From NCBI GenBank assembly GCA_949130495.1, contig OX422220.1:121829810-121893809 (forward strand): a DNA stretch of 64,000 nt, written 5' to 3'. The stretch comes from Sambucus nigra (Eukaryota > Streptophyta > Magnoliopsida > Dipsacales > Adoxaceae). The notes under the pieces are model-generated. The model was not told the origin of the DNA, ran no database searches, and worked only from the letters and a program-made list of their open reading frames with translations. Below, in pieces: positions 30,285-42,807 of the stretch (its first letter is position 1; each line of letters begins with the position of its first letter). The translations under genes were made by a program, and so were the position numbers.

Positions 30285-33200
30285 CTAGAAAGTACCTGGT
30301 AAGAACAACTCTGAATAACGTTCGCGCATCTCATCCTCGCGCTCCCATGTGGACTCCTCGACATTATGATGTCGCCACTGAACACGCACTAACGAAACTA
30401 TCTTTGACCTCAGTTTTCGCTCACTTTGGTCCAAAATAGCAATCGGCCCCTCCTCATAGGAGCTATCAGGCTGGAGATTGATGTCCTCCAAAGCAATGTG
30501 AGAATGAGCCAAATCGTCTCTAAGATATTTCCTTAGCGAGGAAATATGAAACACATCATGAATCCGATGCAAATGCTCTGGTAACCCAAGTCTATATGCA
30601 ACAGACCCAATCCGCTCGATGATAGGGAATGGCCCCACGTATCTCGGTGCCAACTTCCCCTTCTTCCCAAATCGCATAATCCCCTTCGTAGGAGATACTC
30701 TGAGTAAAACTTGGTCCCCCACTTGGAACTCCCTGAAGAACTTCTTCGCATCAGCATAGCTCTTCTGCCGATCCTGAGCTACCCGAATGCGACTCCGTAT
30801 CAATTCTATCCTTGCCGAAGTATCCTGAATCACTTCCGGCCCAAGTAGTTTGTTGTCCCCCACCTCCAACCAACATGCTGGGGAACGACAAGGTCTACCG
30901 TACAACGCCTCAAATGGGGCCATGCCAATAGTGAACTGGTAGGAGTTGTTGTAAGCAAACTCCACAAGTGGAAGATACTGCTCCCATCCACCCCCGAAAT
31001 CAGTGATGCACATACGCAACATGTCTTCGAACATCTGGTTTGTACGCTCGGTTTGTCCATCGGTCTGCGGGTGGTACGCCGTACTCAACCGCAATTCCGT
31101 GCCCATTGCCTCCTGAAAACTTTCCCAAAACCGTGAAACAAATATCTTGTCTCGGTCAGACACGATATTTAGGGGCACACCGTGAAGTCTCACTATCTCT
31201 GTAATAAAGAGCTGGGCATACTGTCCCGTAGTGTAGTTTGTCCTTACGGGTAGAAAATGAGCGACTTTGGTCAACCTGTCCACAATTACCCAAATGGAGT
31301 CGTGACCACTCTGTGACGTAGGCAACCCCGTGATAAAGTCCATGGATATGCTCTCCCACATCCACATCGGGACCTCTAATGGCTGTAGAAGTCCTGCCGG
31401 TCTCTGATGATCCACTTTTACTAGCTGACAAGTGGCATATTTAGAAACAAACACGGCAATATCTCTCTTCATCCCGCTCCACCAATATTATCGTCTCATG
31501 TCTTGGTACATTTTATCCCCACCGGGATGTACCGCGAACCGTGAGCCGTGCGACTCTGCCATCCCCTCGTATCGTAATTCCTCCCCTTCCGGAACTACCA
31601 GTCTCCCATTGAAGCGTAATCCCCCGTCTGAGCTAATGGTATAGGACTCGGCTCCCTCTTCTAATAATCGAACTATCTGCTCCTGACAGAACGAGTCATC
31701 TGCTTGTGCTTTTACCACTCTCGTGACAATCTGTGGTGTAACAGTCATCACCGACATGAATGATCGGGCCACTGCATCTTGGTGTCCCAACTCCTTCCAC
31801 TTGGCCTTCCACACTCCTACCACTTCATCTACTGTCCTACGGCTCAACGCGTCTGCTACCACGTTAGCCTTCCCCGGTGGTATTGGATATCAAACTGATA
31901 ATCCTTCACGAACTCAAGCCACCTACGTTACCGCATATTCAACTCCTTCTGCGTGAATAGGTACTGTAGGGAATTGTGGTCCGTGAACAATCGAAACTTC
32001 TCCCCCAAAAGGTAATGTCTCTAAATCCGAAGGGCAAATACCATTGCCGCTAACTCCAAGTCATGAGTGGGGTAATTCTTCTTGTGAGGCTTAAGCTTAC
32101 GGGAAGCATAAGCTATGGCCTGACTCTCCTGCTGCAATACACCTCCAAGTCCATGCAAGGACGCATCGGTGTAGACTAGATACTCAACTCCCGGTCTCGG
32201 CAATGCTAACACAGGTGCTGAGGTGAACTTGTCCTTCAACTCATAGAATGCCAACTGACAGGCATCACTCCAGATGAACGGAACACCTTTTCGAGTCAGA
32301 TGTGTCAAAGGACTTGCTATCTTCGAAAATCCCCGAATAAACCTCCTGTAGTATCCTGCTAGGCCCAAGAAACTACGGATCTCAGTCGGTGTCGTGGGCT
32401 GTCCCCACTCCCTCACCGCGGATACCTTCCCCGGATCAACAGATATCCCCCGGTCGGAAATAATATGCCCCAAAAACTGAACTTCCTTCAGCCAAAACCC
32501 ACACTTCTCATACTTTGCATACAGCTCGTTCTGACGTAGTGTCTGCAAAACCTGCCTCAAATGCTCGGCGTGCTCCTCCTCTGTCTGGGAGTAAATTAGA
32601 ATGTCATCAATGAAGACAATGACGAACAGATCTAGGAACTCTCTGAACACCCTATTCATTAAGTCCATAAACACGGCTGGAGCATTGGTCAAGCCAAAAG
32701 GCATAACCCGAAACTCGTAGGAACCATATCTCGTTAAGAACGCAGTCTTCGAGACGTCCTCTTCCCTGATACGCAACTGATGGTATCCCGATCGCAAATA
32801 AATCTTCGAGAAGAAAGAAGCTCCTCTCAACTGGTCGAATAGGTCATCGATTCGAGGCAACGGATACTTATTCCGTATCGTGACCTTGTTCAACTCCCGG
32901 TAGTCCACACACAATCTTAGTGAACCACCTATTTTCTTCACGAATAACACAGGGGCACCCCACGACGAAGTACTCCTCCGTATAAACCCTTGAGCCAACA
33001 ACTGCTCTATCTGATCTCGTAGCTCTCGCATCTCTGCCGGAGCCATACGGTACGGTGCGCGTGCTATAGGTCTCGTATCTGGTAATAAGTCTATGACAAA
33101 GTCTATCTCTCGACTGGGGGGTAGGCCTGGTATCTCCTGAAACACATCGGAATACTCCCTGACAACTGGGATCGAATCTAAAGGAATCACAACCTCCTTA

Positions 33201-33892
33201 GAGGTATCCTCCTCTATGTAATACAAATGAGCGGTCGAGCCTCCCTCTGGGCGAGGCATCGCCACAACAAACATCTCTTGCCCCGGAATGGCAAAAATAA
33301 TGCTCCCACCGAAGCAATCAATCATGGCTCAATAAGATGCGAGCCAATCCATACCAATAATCACATCGTGCTCATGCATATCTAATACCAACATGTCTGC
33401 AGGTAATACCAAACTACCAATCTCTACCCCCACTCCCCGGCATATAAAGAATATAAGCAACCCACTCCCCAATGGTGAGTCTACACACGTCATTGTGCTC
33501 TCTGCTGTGGCTAACAACCCTAAGGCTTTCGTAAAATGTGTAGCTATAAAATAATGCGTTGCCCCCGTATCAAACAAAACCCAACCCATAGTGCCATGGA
33601 TAGGAAACATACCCTCAATAGCGGGTGGTGCTTGTGGAGCTGCTTCCTGCTGAAGCTGGTATACTCTCCCATACTGCAGCTGCCCCTGCTGAACTGGGAC
33701 TGCTGGAATGGGTGGTAATGCTGCCATCTGTGGTGGCGCCGGGAGGGCGGCGGGAAACACGGGTCTCTGCGGCTCCTGTCGAGCACCCTGCTGCTGCTGC
33801 GGGGCCCTGCCCCTATCCGGACAGTCCTGGCGTTTATGGCCAGTCTTGCCACAAACGTAACACTTCCCCGGGAATTTCCCCCCTCTCTGTCC
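30285..33892 (-). pseudogene. pol: pol of element C: zinc knuckle, protease, RT, RNase H, integrase, chromodomain-like tail (disrupted)
   Basis: In order on the minus strand: CCHC knuckle (33862-33821), protease DTGATH (about 33571), RT with FIDD (about 32603-32611), RNase H with YTDAS (about 32170) and integrase with the D, D, E set ([18 protein letters not shown]). The tail ends in a chromodomain-like region (HIALEDINLQ to RERYSELF). Breaks are a TGA near 33328, a TAG near 32020, a TAA near 31930, a one-base deletion near 31877 and a TAA near 31487. In RT motif A the catalytic Asp ([10 protein letters not shown] in element A) is Tyr here (codon 32798-32800), so even the open RT segment should be inactive. 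The integrase-to-tail frame (31472-30285) is intact. Confidence 0.95.
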
Positions 33893-34909
33893 CTACTGCC
33901 CCCGGCCCTGGTGGCCGTTACCGTTCCTCTCCTGGCCCTGCTGAAACTGTTGTTGACCATTCTGACCCTGCTGGTTCTGATGGCCGTTCAGACCCTGATG
34001 GCCCTGCCGGAAACCTCCCTGTCCGTGCCTAAAATTTCCCGATCTGAACCTCTTATGATCCCCCTGCTGGGAACCCTGATCACCCTGCCTCTGCCCCTGA
34101 ACAGAATGTGCCCCACTGGCACCATTTCCCCTAGTCCTGCCCTGATGGCTGGACTCTCCTGACCTCTTGCTCTCAGCCATGTGAAAGCGATGATCCTGGC
34201 AGTGTAACAGTGCAGCGTTAACCACATCAGAGTAAGTGGCCAACGATAGGTTCCCCAATAAATGTTGACGGATCCTCCAAGTCAACCCGTTTGTAAATTT
34301 CTGTATCTTCTTCTCTTCTGTTGGTATCTCATCCGGAACAATATTCAACATATTTGTGAATTCGGCCTCATACTCGGCCACAGTCTTACCTTGCTGCCTA
34401 AGATTCATCAACTTCCTCCTCATTTTCGTGTGAACAGCTGACGAAAAGTACTTGCGGTCGAACCGCACCCAAAACTCCTGGATCGTGAGAGTATCTCTCT
34501 CCTCCACGGTGGTAATAGACTCCCACCACTGCAGTGCAGATCCAACTAGCTTGAAGGTAGCTAGTATCTGCTTCTGGACATCGGTGCAGTCATACATCCT
34601 GAGGTGCCGCTGAATGCCCTTCCTCCACTGACTCGAAACCACAACATCGGAGCTACCTGCGAACTCCGGTGGGTGTGCTTTCTGAAAAGCATCACGTAAA
34701 TGTTCCCAAGCAGACGGGAATGCATGTGCCTGAACTGGCGCGGCTACTGGCGCCTGAGGTGGTGCCTGCTGAACTACGGCTAGTGCGGCATTTACCGCCT
34801 GGGCCACAATGGCTGCAACCTCGGCGGCATTCATCGTGCCCTGAACTGGTACGGGCTGTGGTTCTGGAGTTGCATCCCTGGGAACCCATTGTGCACGTCG
34901 TGGAGGCAT
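33893..34909 (-). CDS. gag: gag of element C (capsid-like protein; open frame ends before the zinc knuckle)
   Basis: It starts MPPRRAQWVPRD at 34909, matching the start of the element A protein. Residues about 75-235 form the gag capsid domain (LQWWESI, FWVRFDRKYF, VAEYEAEF). The tail is Gly/Gln/His/Arg-rich. A TAG at 33893-33895 ends the frame 10 codons before the CCHC knuckle, which continues in the same frame. It is otherwise uninterrupted over 338 codons. It would build the cytoplasmic particle. In element A the frame likewise stops just before the knuckle, though not at the same codon. Confidence 0.9.
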   Translation of the reverse strand: MPPRRAQWVPRDATPEPQPVPVQGTMNAAEVAAIVAQAVNAALAVVQQAPPQAPVAAPVQAHAFPSAWEHLRDAFQKAHPPEFAGSSDVVVSSQWRKGIQRHLRMYDCTDVQKQILATFKLVGSALQWWESITTVEERDTLTIQEFWVRFDRKYFSSAVHTKMRRKLMNLRQQGKTVAEYEAEFTNMLNIVPDEIPTEEKKIQKFTNGLTWRIRQHLLGNLSLATYSDVVNAALLHCQDHRFHMAESKRSGESSHQGRTRGNGASGAHSVQGQRQGDQGSQQGDHKRFRSGNFRHGQGGFRQGHQGLNGHQNQQGQNGQQQFQQGQERNGNGHQGRGQ

Positions 34910-35078
34910 CTGAAATAAGAATAAAGTTTATAAGTTTGCAGTTATAAACTTGAAATAGCTGAAGAACGTAGCATATACAAAAGAATACAACAGTCCTAAA
35001 ATATAGGGCTCTACATCAAAGAAAGCTCAGCGGAAACATAATAAGCCGTACAGATCCTAAAAGACACTAGAACCTGAT

Positions 35079-35090
35079 GCTCTGATACCA
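35079..35090 (-). other. Primer binding site of element C (initiator Met-tRNA)
   Basis: TGGTATCAGAGC on the minus strand, two bases inside the 5' LTR, a perfect match to the classic plant initiator Met-tRNA primer site. The same site in element A has one change. Confidence 0.95.
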
Positions 35091-35092
35091 CC

Positions 35093-37999
35093 TGTGACAC
35101 CCCGACTAATTAAATACCGGGTAGCTACTCCTTTATTAAATCAATACAAAATGCTAATTTGGTCCAGTTAATAGCATCACTGTCGAAAACATTTTAATGA
35201 TTACTAACCACCTAGTATTTAAAAAGTAAGTTGCCAAATTTTAAGTTAACTCTGATTAACATGCAATAATAGAATAATGAAAGAATTACAACCATTCACC
35301 ATAACGAAGCAATAGAATAACCAACAAAATAATAATAAGTCCGGAGGAAAACTCCTCACAACAATCCCACAACTGAACAAAGTAAAACAATGCATCCTGA
35401 ATTAATTACATGCCAACAGTCTGAAAATCTGAAATAGGAAATGTTTCTAATAGAAATGGGCGACATGCCCTACAACTGATGAAAGCTGAATATAGAGTCA
35501 AGATAGATGAAGCGTCTACTAGCAAAGTCCTGTAACTTCCACAAACAGCTACAGCTCGTCACCTGAATGAAAATCCTATGCATGGTGTCCTTGTGGCTGG
35601 GCACCTAAAATGGTTTTTACCAAAAATAGATTTGAAAGCAAACGGATCAGAGCCCGAAAGTGGGGATTATTTTAAAAACAGCAAGTGTTTTAATAACATT
35701 AAAACAATAAATGCAAAGTACATGTTAGGACGTGCACTCACATGAAGTACTCACCTCTCGACTAATTGTGCACTCCTATCGTACCGTACCCATCTAAGTA
35801 ACATCCACATCTAATCAAGCCGTAATAAGTTCTACCCCTTACTACTCAATTCCCGTTATACATTCTAGCGTTATCAATTAAATAGAGGACTTTACTTAAA
35901 CTCAGATTCTCAATTAGTAGCAATACGATTCACTATCGGTTAACCCGTTATGTTTTCTCAAAACATTACCATAATTATTTTCGCAATACCAACATGAAGG
36001 TTCCCATTATTTAAGTGTATATTATTCACATCAGAAATATACAATACAAGCACCCTGAAATTAAGCAGCGGTGCACACATACTCTGCTATCCATCCCGGT
36101 ACATCACGTACATAAGGATCACGCATTCTGAATCTCTCAGGAATCGTTCTCAGATAACAACAATCACAAACAATGGAGGCGAACACAGTCACATCACATG
36201 GGTCACGCACATACCTACACTCCCACGATCACCAGACTTATTAACATCCCAATAAGTCCTTCTCTGACCTATGTTTTCGAGGTACCAATCTAAATCCGGG
36301 CAACACAAGGATGAGATGGCCCTAAGCGAACGTAAACCTCCCGTGATAGCAAGTATGGTAGGTATGTCATACACATAAAATCATATACATATACTAAGTA
36401 TGCACACATCTTAGAAATCACCATAATTTATTTGTGGTACACTTCTCCTTCTCGTACCGATGTATAATGTTACACAATTACATATTCCCGGTTAATATAA
36501 TTATTTAAGCCGTCAATAATTCTCGCATCGTAATATTCACTCACGTTCTATTCCTCAATACATTCAATTCGAGTCACACTTCTATGTTTTACTCCTCAAT
36601 ATATCCCAAATGTCCCAACTATATCCATCTATCATTAGGGGAATGTTATCTCTACAATTAAACAAGGTTACGGGACAAGCGAACTCAAAACAGTCCAAAA
36701 AGCCTAAACTGTCAGCTCGTTAGAAGTCTCGTTCGAACGAGGCTGTTCGAACGAGAGTTCGTTCGAACGAAGTGGGCCTTCTAACGAGATCTCGTTCGAA
36801 CGAAAGTCATCGAACGAACATCCCTCTCATTAGAAGTCAAACTGTCAACTCGTTAGAAGCTCGTTCGAACGAGCTCGTTCGAACGACCTGGGCAGGTCTT
36901 CTAACGAGAGGCCAGTTTCGAGCCCAGATTTTCCCAAATTCATTTTTCCAACTTTTCTTCACCTCTAACCTCATCTAAACATCAATACAATAATTTTTCA
37001 TGGGTTCTAATCATTCCTAAACATACTTAGGTCATATATTAACGTTTATATAGGGCTAATTCTTCCTAAACATCATTGAATCATCAAATCCCTTCATTTA
37101 TCCCCAAATCACATGAACATGAACCCTAAAATTTTAAAGTCACCAATGGGCATAATTAAATCCGTTTTGTTATGAAAAAGGTGTATTTCCATCAGAATAA
37201 TCCTCCTAACACAATTCTACATGCAATCCTTTCATCAAAATATAAAGTTCTAAATCCGATTAATGGGTTTTTATCAAACTCCCAAGAACAATACAAATTT
37301 TGTCAAATTCCTACGCATGGAAGAAACATTCTTTGTAATAAACGAAATTAAACCACTTGCCTTATGTATATCTATGATTTTGATGTCGAATTGATGAAGT
37401 GTTCTCTCTCTCTCTGCAGAATTCTCCTCTCTCTCTCTCTCTACAAGTCTTGGTGACAATGGTGGCTAGGGTTTTGCCTTAGGAACTTTTGGGACTAATT
37501 CTAATAACCCCCGTAGCCCATTAAGTTATTAGTGGGTAATTACCAAATCAAATATTTATTTCCTAATTTTCGTGGGTTTTAATTCCCCAAAATCCAAAAT
37601 TACCAAACTACCCTTATACGTTGCCGGTATGGCCTAAAAATGCCCCGGGACCCAAACTAAACCCCCGGCTAGTGTTTTCTGACTATTTCGACCCTTTCGG
37701 ACGCGTTGGCGCGCTCAAAATGACCATACGGTTAATAGAAATAAAATTCACTTTTCAATTCAAATAATTATATTCCTGACGCGACTGTCACACGCGTCCC
37801 AACAAAATTTCCAAATTGCCGTATTTCAATTTCACGACAAATTTCATAATTCAATAATCATACATAGCCATATCTACTCATTAAAATCAAATACCAACTC
37901 GCATCTCGCTATTATTTTTATCCGGATTAATTTCTAATTAATACACATTTAATTTAATTAATCCCAAAAATAAATATCATCAAAATACGGGGTATTACA
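35093..37999 (-). repeat. 5' LTR of element C
   Basis: On the minus strand it starts TGTAATACCCCG at 37999 and ends GGGTGTCACA at 35093. It is 2907 bp and about 98% identical to the 3' copy. The palindrome cluster is at 36729-36887 and a CT-rich run at about 37403-37443. Confidence 0.95.
36729..36887. repeat. CGTTCGAACG palindrome cluster in the 5' LTR of element C
   Basis: About six TCGTTCGAACGA-type palindromes, with GTTAGAAG/CTTCTAAC arms between them. It has one palindrome fewer than the 3' LTR in the direct run, and several copies that are decayed there are intact here. Confidence 0.9.
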
Positions 38000-38004
38000 C
38001 GGCA
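38000..38004. repeat. Target-site duplication of element C, right copy (cggca)
   Basis: Exact copy of the 5 bp left of element C. Confidence 0.95.
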
Positions 38005-39290
38005 TATACATATGGGGAGATTTATAAGGACATTTTTCTCATGTTCAACATGTTACATTTGTGTATGTCATACGCCGTTACATTAGGCACGTCTCCTCAC
38101 GATCTCTCATAACGACCTCTATCCGAATTCCAGGAATCAAGCATTCATTATCTCCATCACGTGTCTCACATCTGCATCAATGACTTCACGTTCCACGATT
38201 TTAGGGACTTTATGCAAGTGGTACGCAAGAGAAGTCAAAACAGTGAAAGAAGGCAAGATAGCAATATTCAAGGGAATTTTGGTACTTATACAACCATCGT
38301 CCAGAGGTTTGGTCAACTGGAAAGTTGAAGAACTCGCCGCCACGAAGATACTGGAAGAAACGGCACCTCAATCCGAGCTACGGTGAAGAAGTTATGGCCC
38401 TTTGAAAATGAAAAAAATCCTTTTGTGAATGCCATGTAATTTTAAAGCCCCAATCCAGCGATCTTTTGCGAACCGTAGGCCAAACCAGTTCGGGGGGCGA
38501 ATCGGTTCGCGGTACATCTGAACCGGTTCGGGGTACCTGTACGCTGGCAGAGTTCCAGAATTTTAAAACTCTCTTTGGTTTCCTTATAAAAGCCAACTTC
38601 GGGGGAGTTGTTTTGCAAGACTTGGAGAGACGATTTTGAGAGTTCTATTAGCTCAAGTCTTCATATTTTTGATTTCTCAAACTCATGTTTTGATTCACAC
38701 ATCATTGCCAAACCTTTTGTGAATCCTTTTGAAACCCAAGAACATAACTTTGAGTTTGTTCAACCCTTGTGGAGAAGCCGTTTTCTTCTTCATTGCTACG
38801 CACCTGGAGTTCCCGAGGGAGATTCCAACCGACGACATCAGAACCGACACCTGCGGGTATTTCTGTGTCACACTGTATTTCTAGCCGTTGCTTTGGAGGC
38901 TTTGGAGGCTTGACGCAGACATCGTGCATTACACTTGTGGGCGATTATCAGGTTGTATGTAAGTCAATGGTTTTGTAAATTCTTTAAAGTTCTAGAAATA
39001 AAAGGTTTTACCCGAAAGGGGTTTTTTCCTTAACTCTGTGTCACATGCTTCATCTATTTATGGTTTGACACACGCACACGGATAGATATATGTTTAGGGG
39101 TTGATTTACTTTGGTGTATATAGACTTTAATTAAATAAGGGTTTATTAGAATCTTGCGATTTGATTTAATCAAGTATCACACACCGAACCTATTCGGTTT
39201 TTCAATATCTTGTATAAGGTTTGATTGGGGTTTTATAGGTGTAAAGAATGCAAAGCATGTAATTTTGATATGTTTCTAAAAAGTGTGACA
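38005..39290 (+). other. Unassigned LTR-like non-coding DNA
   Basis: No coding signal. Three spaced GGTTCG-type motifs (CCAGTTCGGG, ATCGGTTCGCGG, GAACCGGTTCGGGG) lie at about 38477-38538. A TATAAA at about 38585 and an AATAAAAGG at about 38996 follow on the same strand. Promoter-like and poly(A)-like signals about 400 bp apart would suit the end of an LTR, but I cannot define its boundaries or family. Confidence 0.35.
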
Positions 39291-39792
39291 CCCTTTATTT
39301 TCTATACATTAGGTGGCCAACCCGTGCACAATCCAAAAGGGATATCTAATTATTAAATATCATTATGGGCGTAAAGAAATAGCAACAAGAATAATAAAGA
39401 AACAACAATATGATAAATATCATCCATGAACTAAATAAACTTTGATACCAAAACCATAAGTCTGAAATTTGATAATAATAGATGAATCTCAACCAATAAT
39501 TAAGTGGTTGGCAGGACTACAACTTTTCTTGGCATGTTCGAACACATTAAAACCCATACACAACAACCAAGCCAACGAAACATATTTTTGTCACACCCTG
39601 TGAGACAATAGTATTATATAGGTGTTTATCATGATTAGTACAAGAAGAATCGATGATGGAACATACAATATTGGTTAAATTAGTTATACGAGCCAACTTG
39701 TCACTACTATCGATCAAATAATTGTTGAAATTGGTCAAGAAATAAGGCATACTACATTAAAATTAAGATTTGAATGTCACGACTTTAAGGGT
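39291..39792. other. Unassigned; possible remnant of a minus-strand chromovirus LTR end
   Basis: It begins GTGTGACACCC, like the inverted ends of LTRs C and G, and has AGGTGGCCAACCC shortly after, but the alignment is lost within a few dozen bases. No gene is visible. Confidence 0.25.
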
Positions 39793-40095
39793 GTAACATC
39801 CCGTATTTTAGGGAATATTTAAATTACACGTGTACTCGCCATTTAATTAATTTGAGAAATAAAGTGAATGGAATAAATATTAATTAGCGAATATTAGATT
39901 TAAATTTATGTGTTATTATATTTACTCGTGTGATAAGTAAATGCAATTGTATTATTTTATATTACGTCGTATGTGGGTAAAATCGACGAGTTAACAGGAT
40001 CTTATTCGGGACATGCGTGTGGACTCGTGTTGGGAATAAGATGGCAAATTGACGATAAGTGACTCGGATGGAATAAAGTTTATAGCCCTTTAAAA
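39793..40095 (+). repeat. Truncated chromovirus LTR start (diverged)
   Basis: It opens TGTAACATCCCGTATTTTAG, close to the TGTAATACCCCGTATTTTTA start of LTR A. About 220 bp in, it has a GGGACATGCGTGTGGACTCG stretch comparable to the GGTATGGGACGTGTCGGGAC of LTR E. It ends where the copia text begins, so only about 300 bp remain. Confidence 0.45.
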
Positions 40096-41511
<1,416 letters not shown>

Positions 41512-41516
41512 ATATG

Positions 41517-42765
41517 TGTAGAGGGGGCTTGAAGGTAATCCTGAGATTAGGGATAATCCCCCCATTAACAACAAAGTTTGGGATTAAGGCAGCTCAAGTA
41601 TGGCAGCTAAAGCGAGACAGTTCAAGCGTGGAAGCTCAAGCGAGACAGTTCAGCATGCCAGCTCAAGCGAGGTAGTTTGGCGTGGCAACTCATACTTTAG
41701 TCCTGTTGGTTAATTTAGTCTTGTTGTATCTTTTGTTTATATTGATTATGAGCTATAACGATTTTAAAGATGTAATGAGTATGATGAGTTTGTGTGAGGT
41801 CGAACGGTACTCGCGAGAGACGAGGCTTGGCAAGGTATGGGAGAGCTTTCATGCTCTATCGAACGACCTCGCCGTGGGAACTTTGGAGGGACTTGGTTTA
41901 GAGGATTGAGAAGTGAGGCACCATTGGGGATTGTCCTGACTATCTTAGATACACATGGTAAAACACCGAAGGACCCTGATCGTGGAACCTCGAGGGGAAC
42001 GGCCTTGAGTTCCATCGGGAGTTGAGTTGTGAGCCAAACAACCCTCTACTTAATGTCACATCCACTTTATCTGATGTAACTAACCAGCTAGGCAATGTTA
42101 GACCTGCACTTGAGTAAACTACTGTGGTATTTGGGGCTGTCAGATAGTTGGTGAGCCACCTCACTGACAACAGCCCCCTGACACACAGTGGTTAGGCAAA
42201 ACGCATGTCTTGGCATTTAATGTTTATGACGTGGAGAAAACTAGTGCATCAGGTATTTAATGTTTGTGACATAAAGTATGAGGGTTGTCTTTCATAGGCA
42301 TTAATGGTAGAGTTGCCTCGGGGGTCATGTAGAAGGCTATTTAAGGACCCCAACCACCTCTGAGGAGAGGATGATCTTTTTGAGAGTTCAGAAGTTATTA
42401 CTAGAGAGAATATAAATCAAAGAGAGGGAGAGTTATTATAAACCAAAAAGTTTACTCACCCACCATTGTCATTTACTACGAAGCTTTTAATACTTGACAG
42501 AGGTTCTTGAGGGTGGTTGGTGTGTTTGGCAGCCTGTCAAGGTGTATCTAGGGTGCTTACTTCTCTCTCCCTCTAACTAAGTTACTTCTAAGTTCATTAC
42601 TACCTTATGAGTTATACACGAGAGATTTGTGAGTTCAAACTGAGTCTATCTTCATCGAATCGTGTTTGTATGTCCCGTGGTTAATCAATAGTGTCGCTAT
42701 TTAACTTATCATTATTGTACTCAAAAGGGGTTACGCCTCCATCTTATCTAAACTACCCTCTTACA
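41517..42765 (+). repeat. 5' LTR of element D
   Basis: It starts TGTAGAGGGGGCTTG and ends CCCTCTTACA. Near the start is a minisatellite of ~16-bp units like CAGCTCAAGCGAGGCAG (about 41588-41690), longer by a unit or two than in the 3' LTR. A TATA-like CTATTTAAGG lies at about 42338-42347, followed by a purine-rich leader. The LTR is 1249 bp, against 1207 bp for the 3' copy. Confidence 0.9.
42338..42347 (+). promoter_or_regulatory. TATA-like box in the LTR of element D
   Basis: CTATTTAAGG, kept in the 3' LTR at about 61286-61295, oriented toward gag and about 420 bp before the LTR end. Confidence 0.5.
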
Positions 42766-42785
42766 TTTGGTGACTCTGCTGGGGA
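42766..42785 (+). other. Primer-binding-site region of element D
   Basis: TTTGGTGACTCTGCTGGGGA directly follows the LTR. The second copy, after the 3' LTR, reads TTTGGCGACTCTGCTGGGAA. GGCGACTCTGCTGGGG-like text just inside the LTR is common in Tat-lineage elements; the tRNA is not assigned here. Confidence 0.65.
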
Positions 42786-42807
42786 GGCATTCTTCTAAGC
42801 AAGGATT

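Larger units (their letters stand above)
27313..37999 (-). mobile_element. Element C: full-length chromodomain Ty3/gypsy retrotransposon (Tekay/Del-like), decayed
   Basis: A complete 10.7-kb element on the minus strand, with perfect cggca duplications. It has two ~2.9-kb LTRs, an intact Met-tRNA primer site, gag, pol with chromodomain-like tail, and a polypurine tract. It is related to element A in proteins, layout and LTR start/end motifs, but the LTRs belong to a different family. I counted about 50 LTR differences (about 1.8%). Pol carries several stops, one frameshift and a lost RT catalytic residue. Near-solo LTR F and LTR G are of the same family. Confidence 0.95.

Noticed and set aside
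41682..42170. Frames shared between 41682-42170 and 60569-61119
   Set aside because: Both are LTR sequence of element D; conservation is due to LTR homology.
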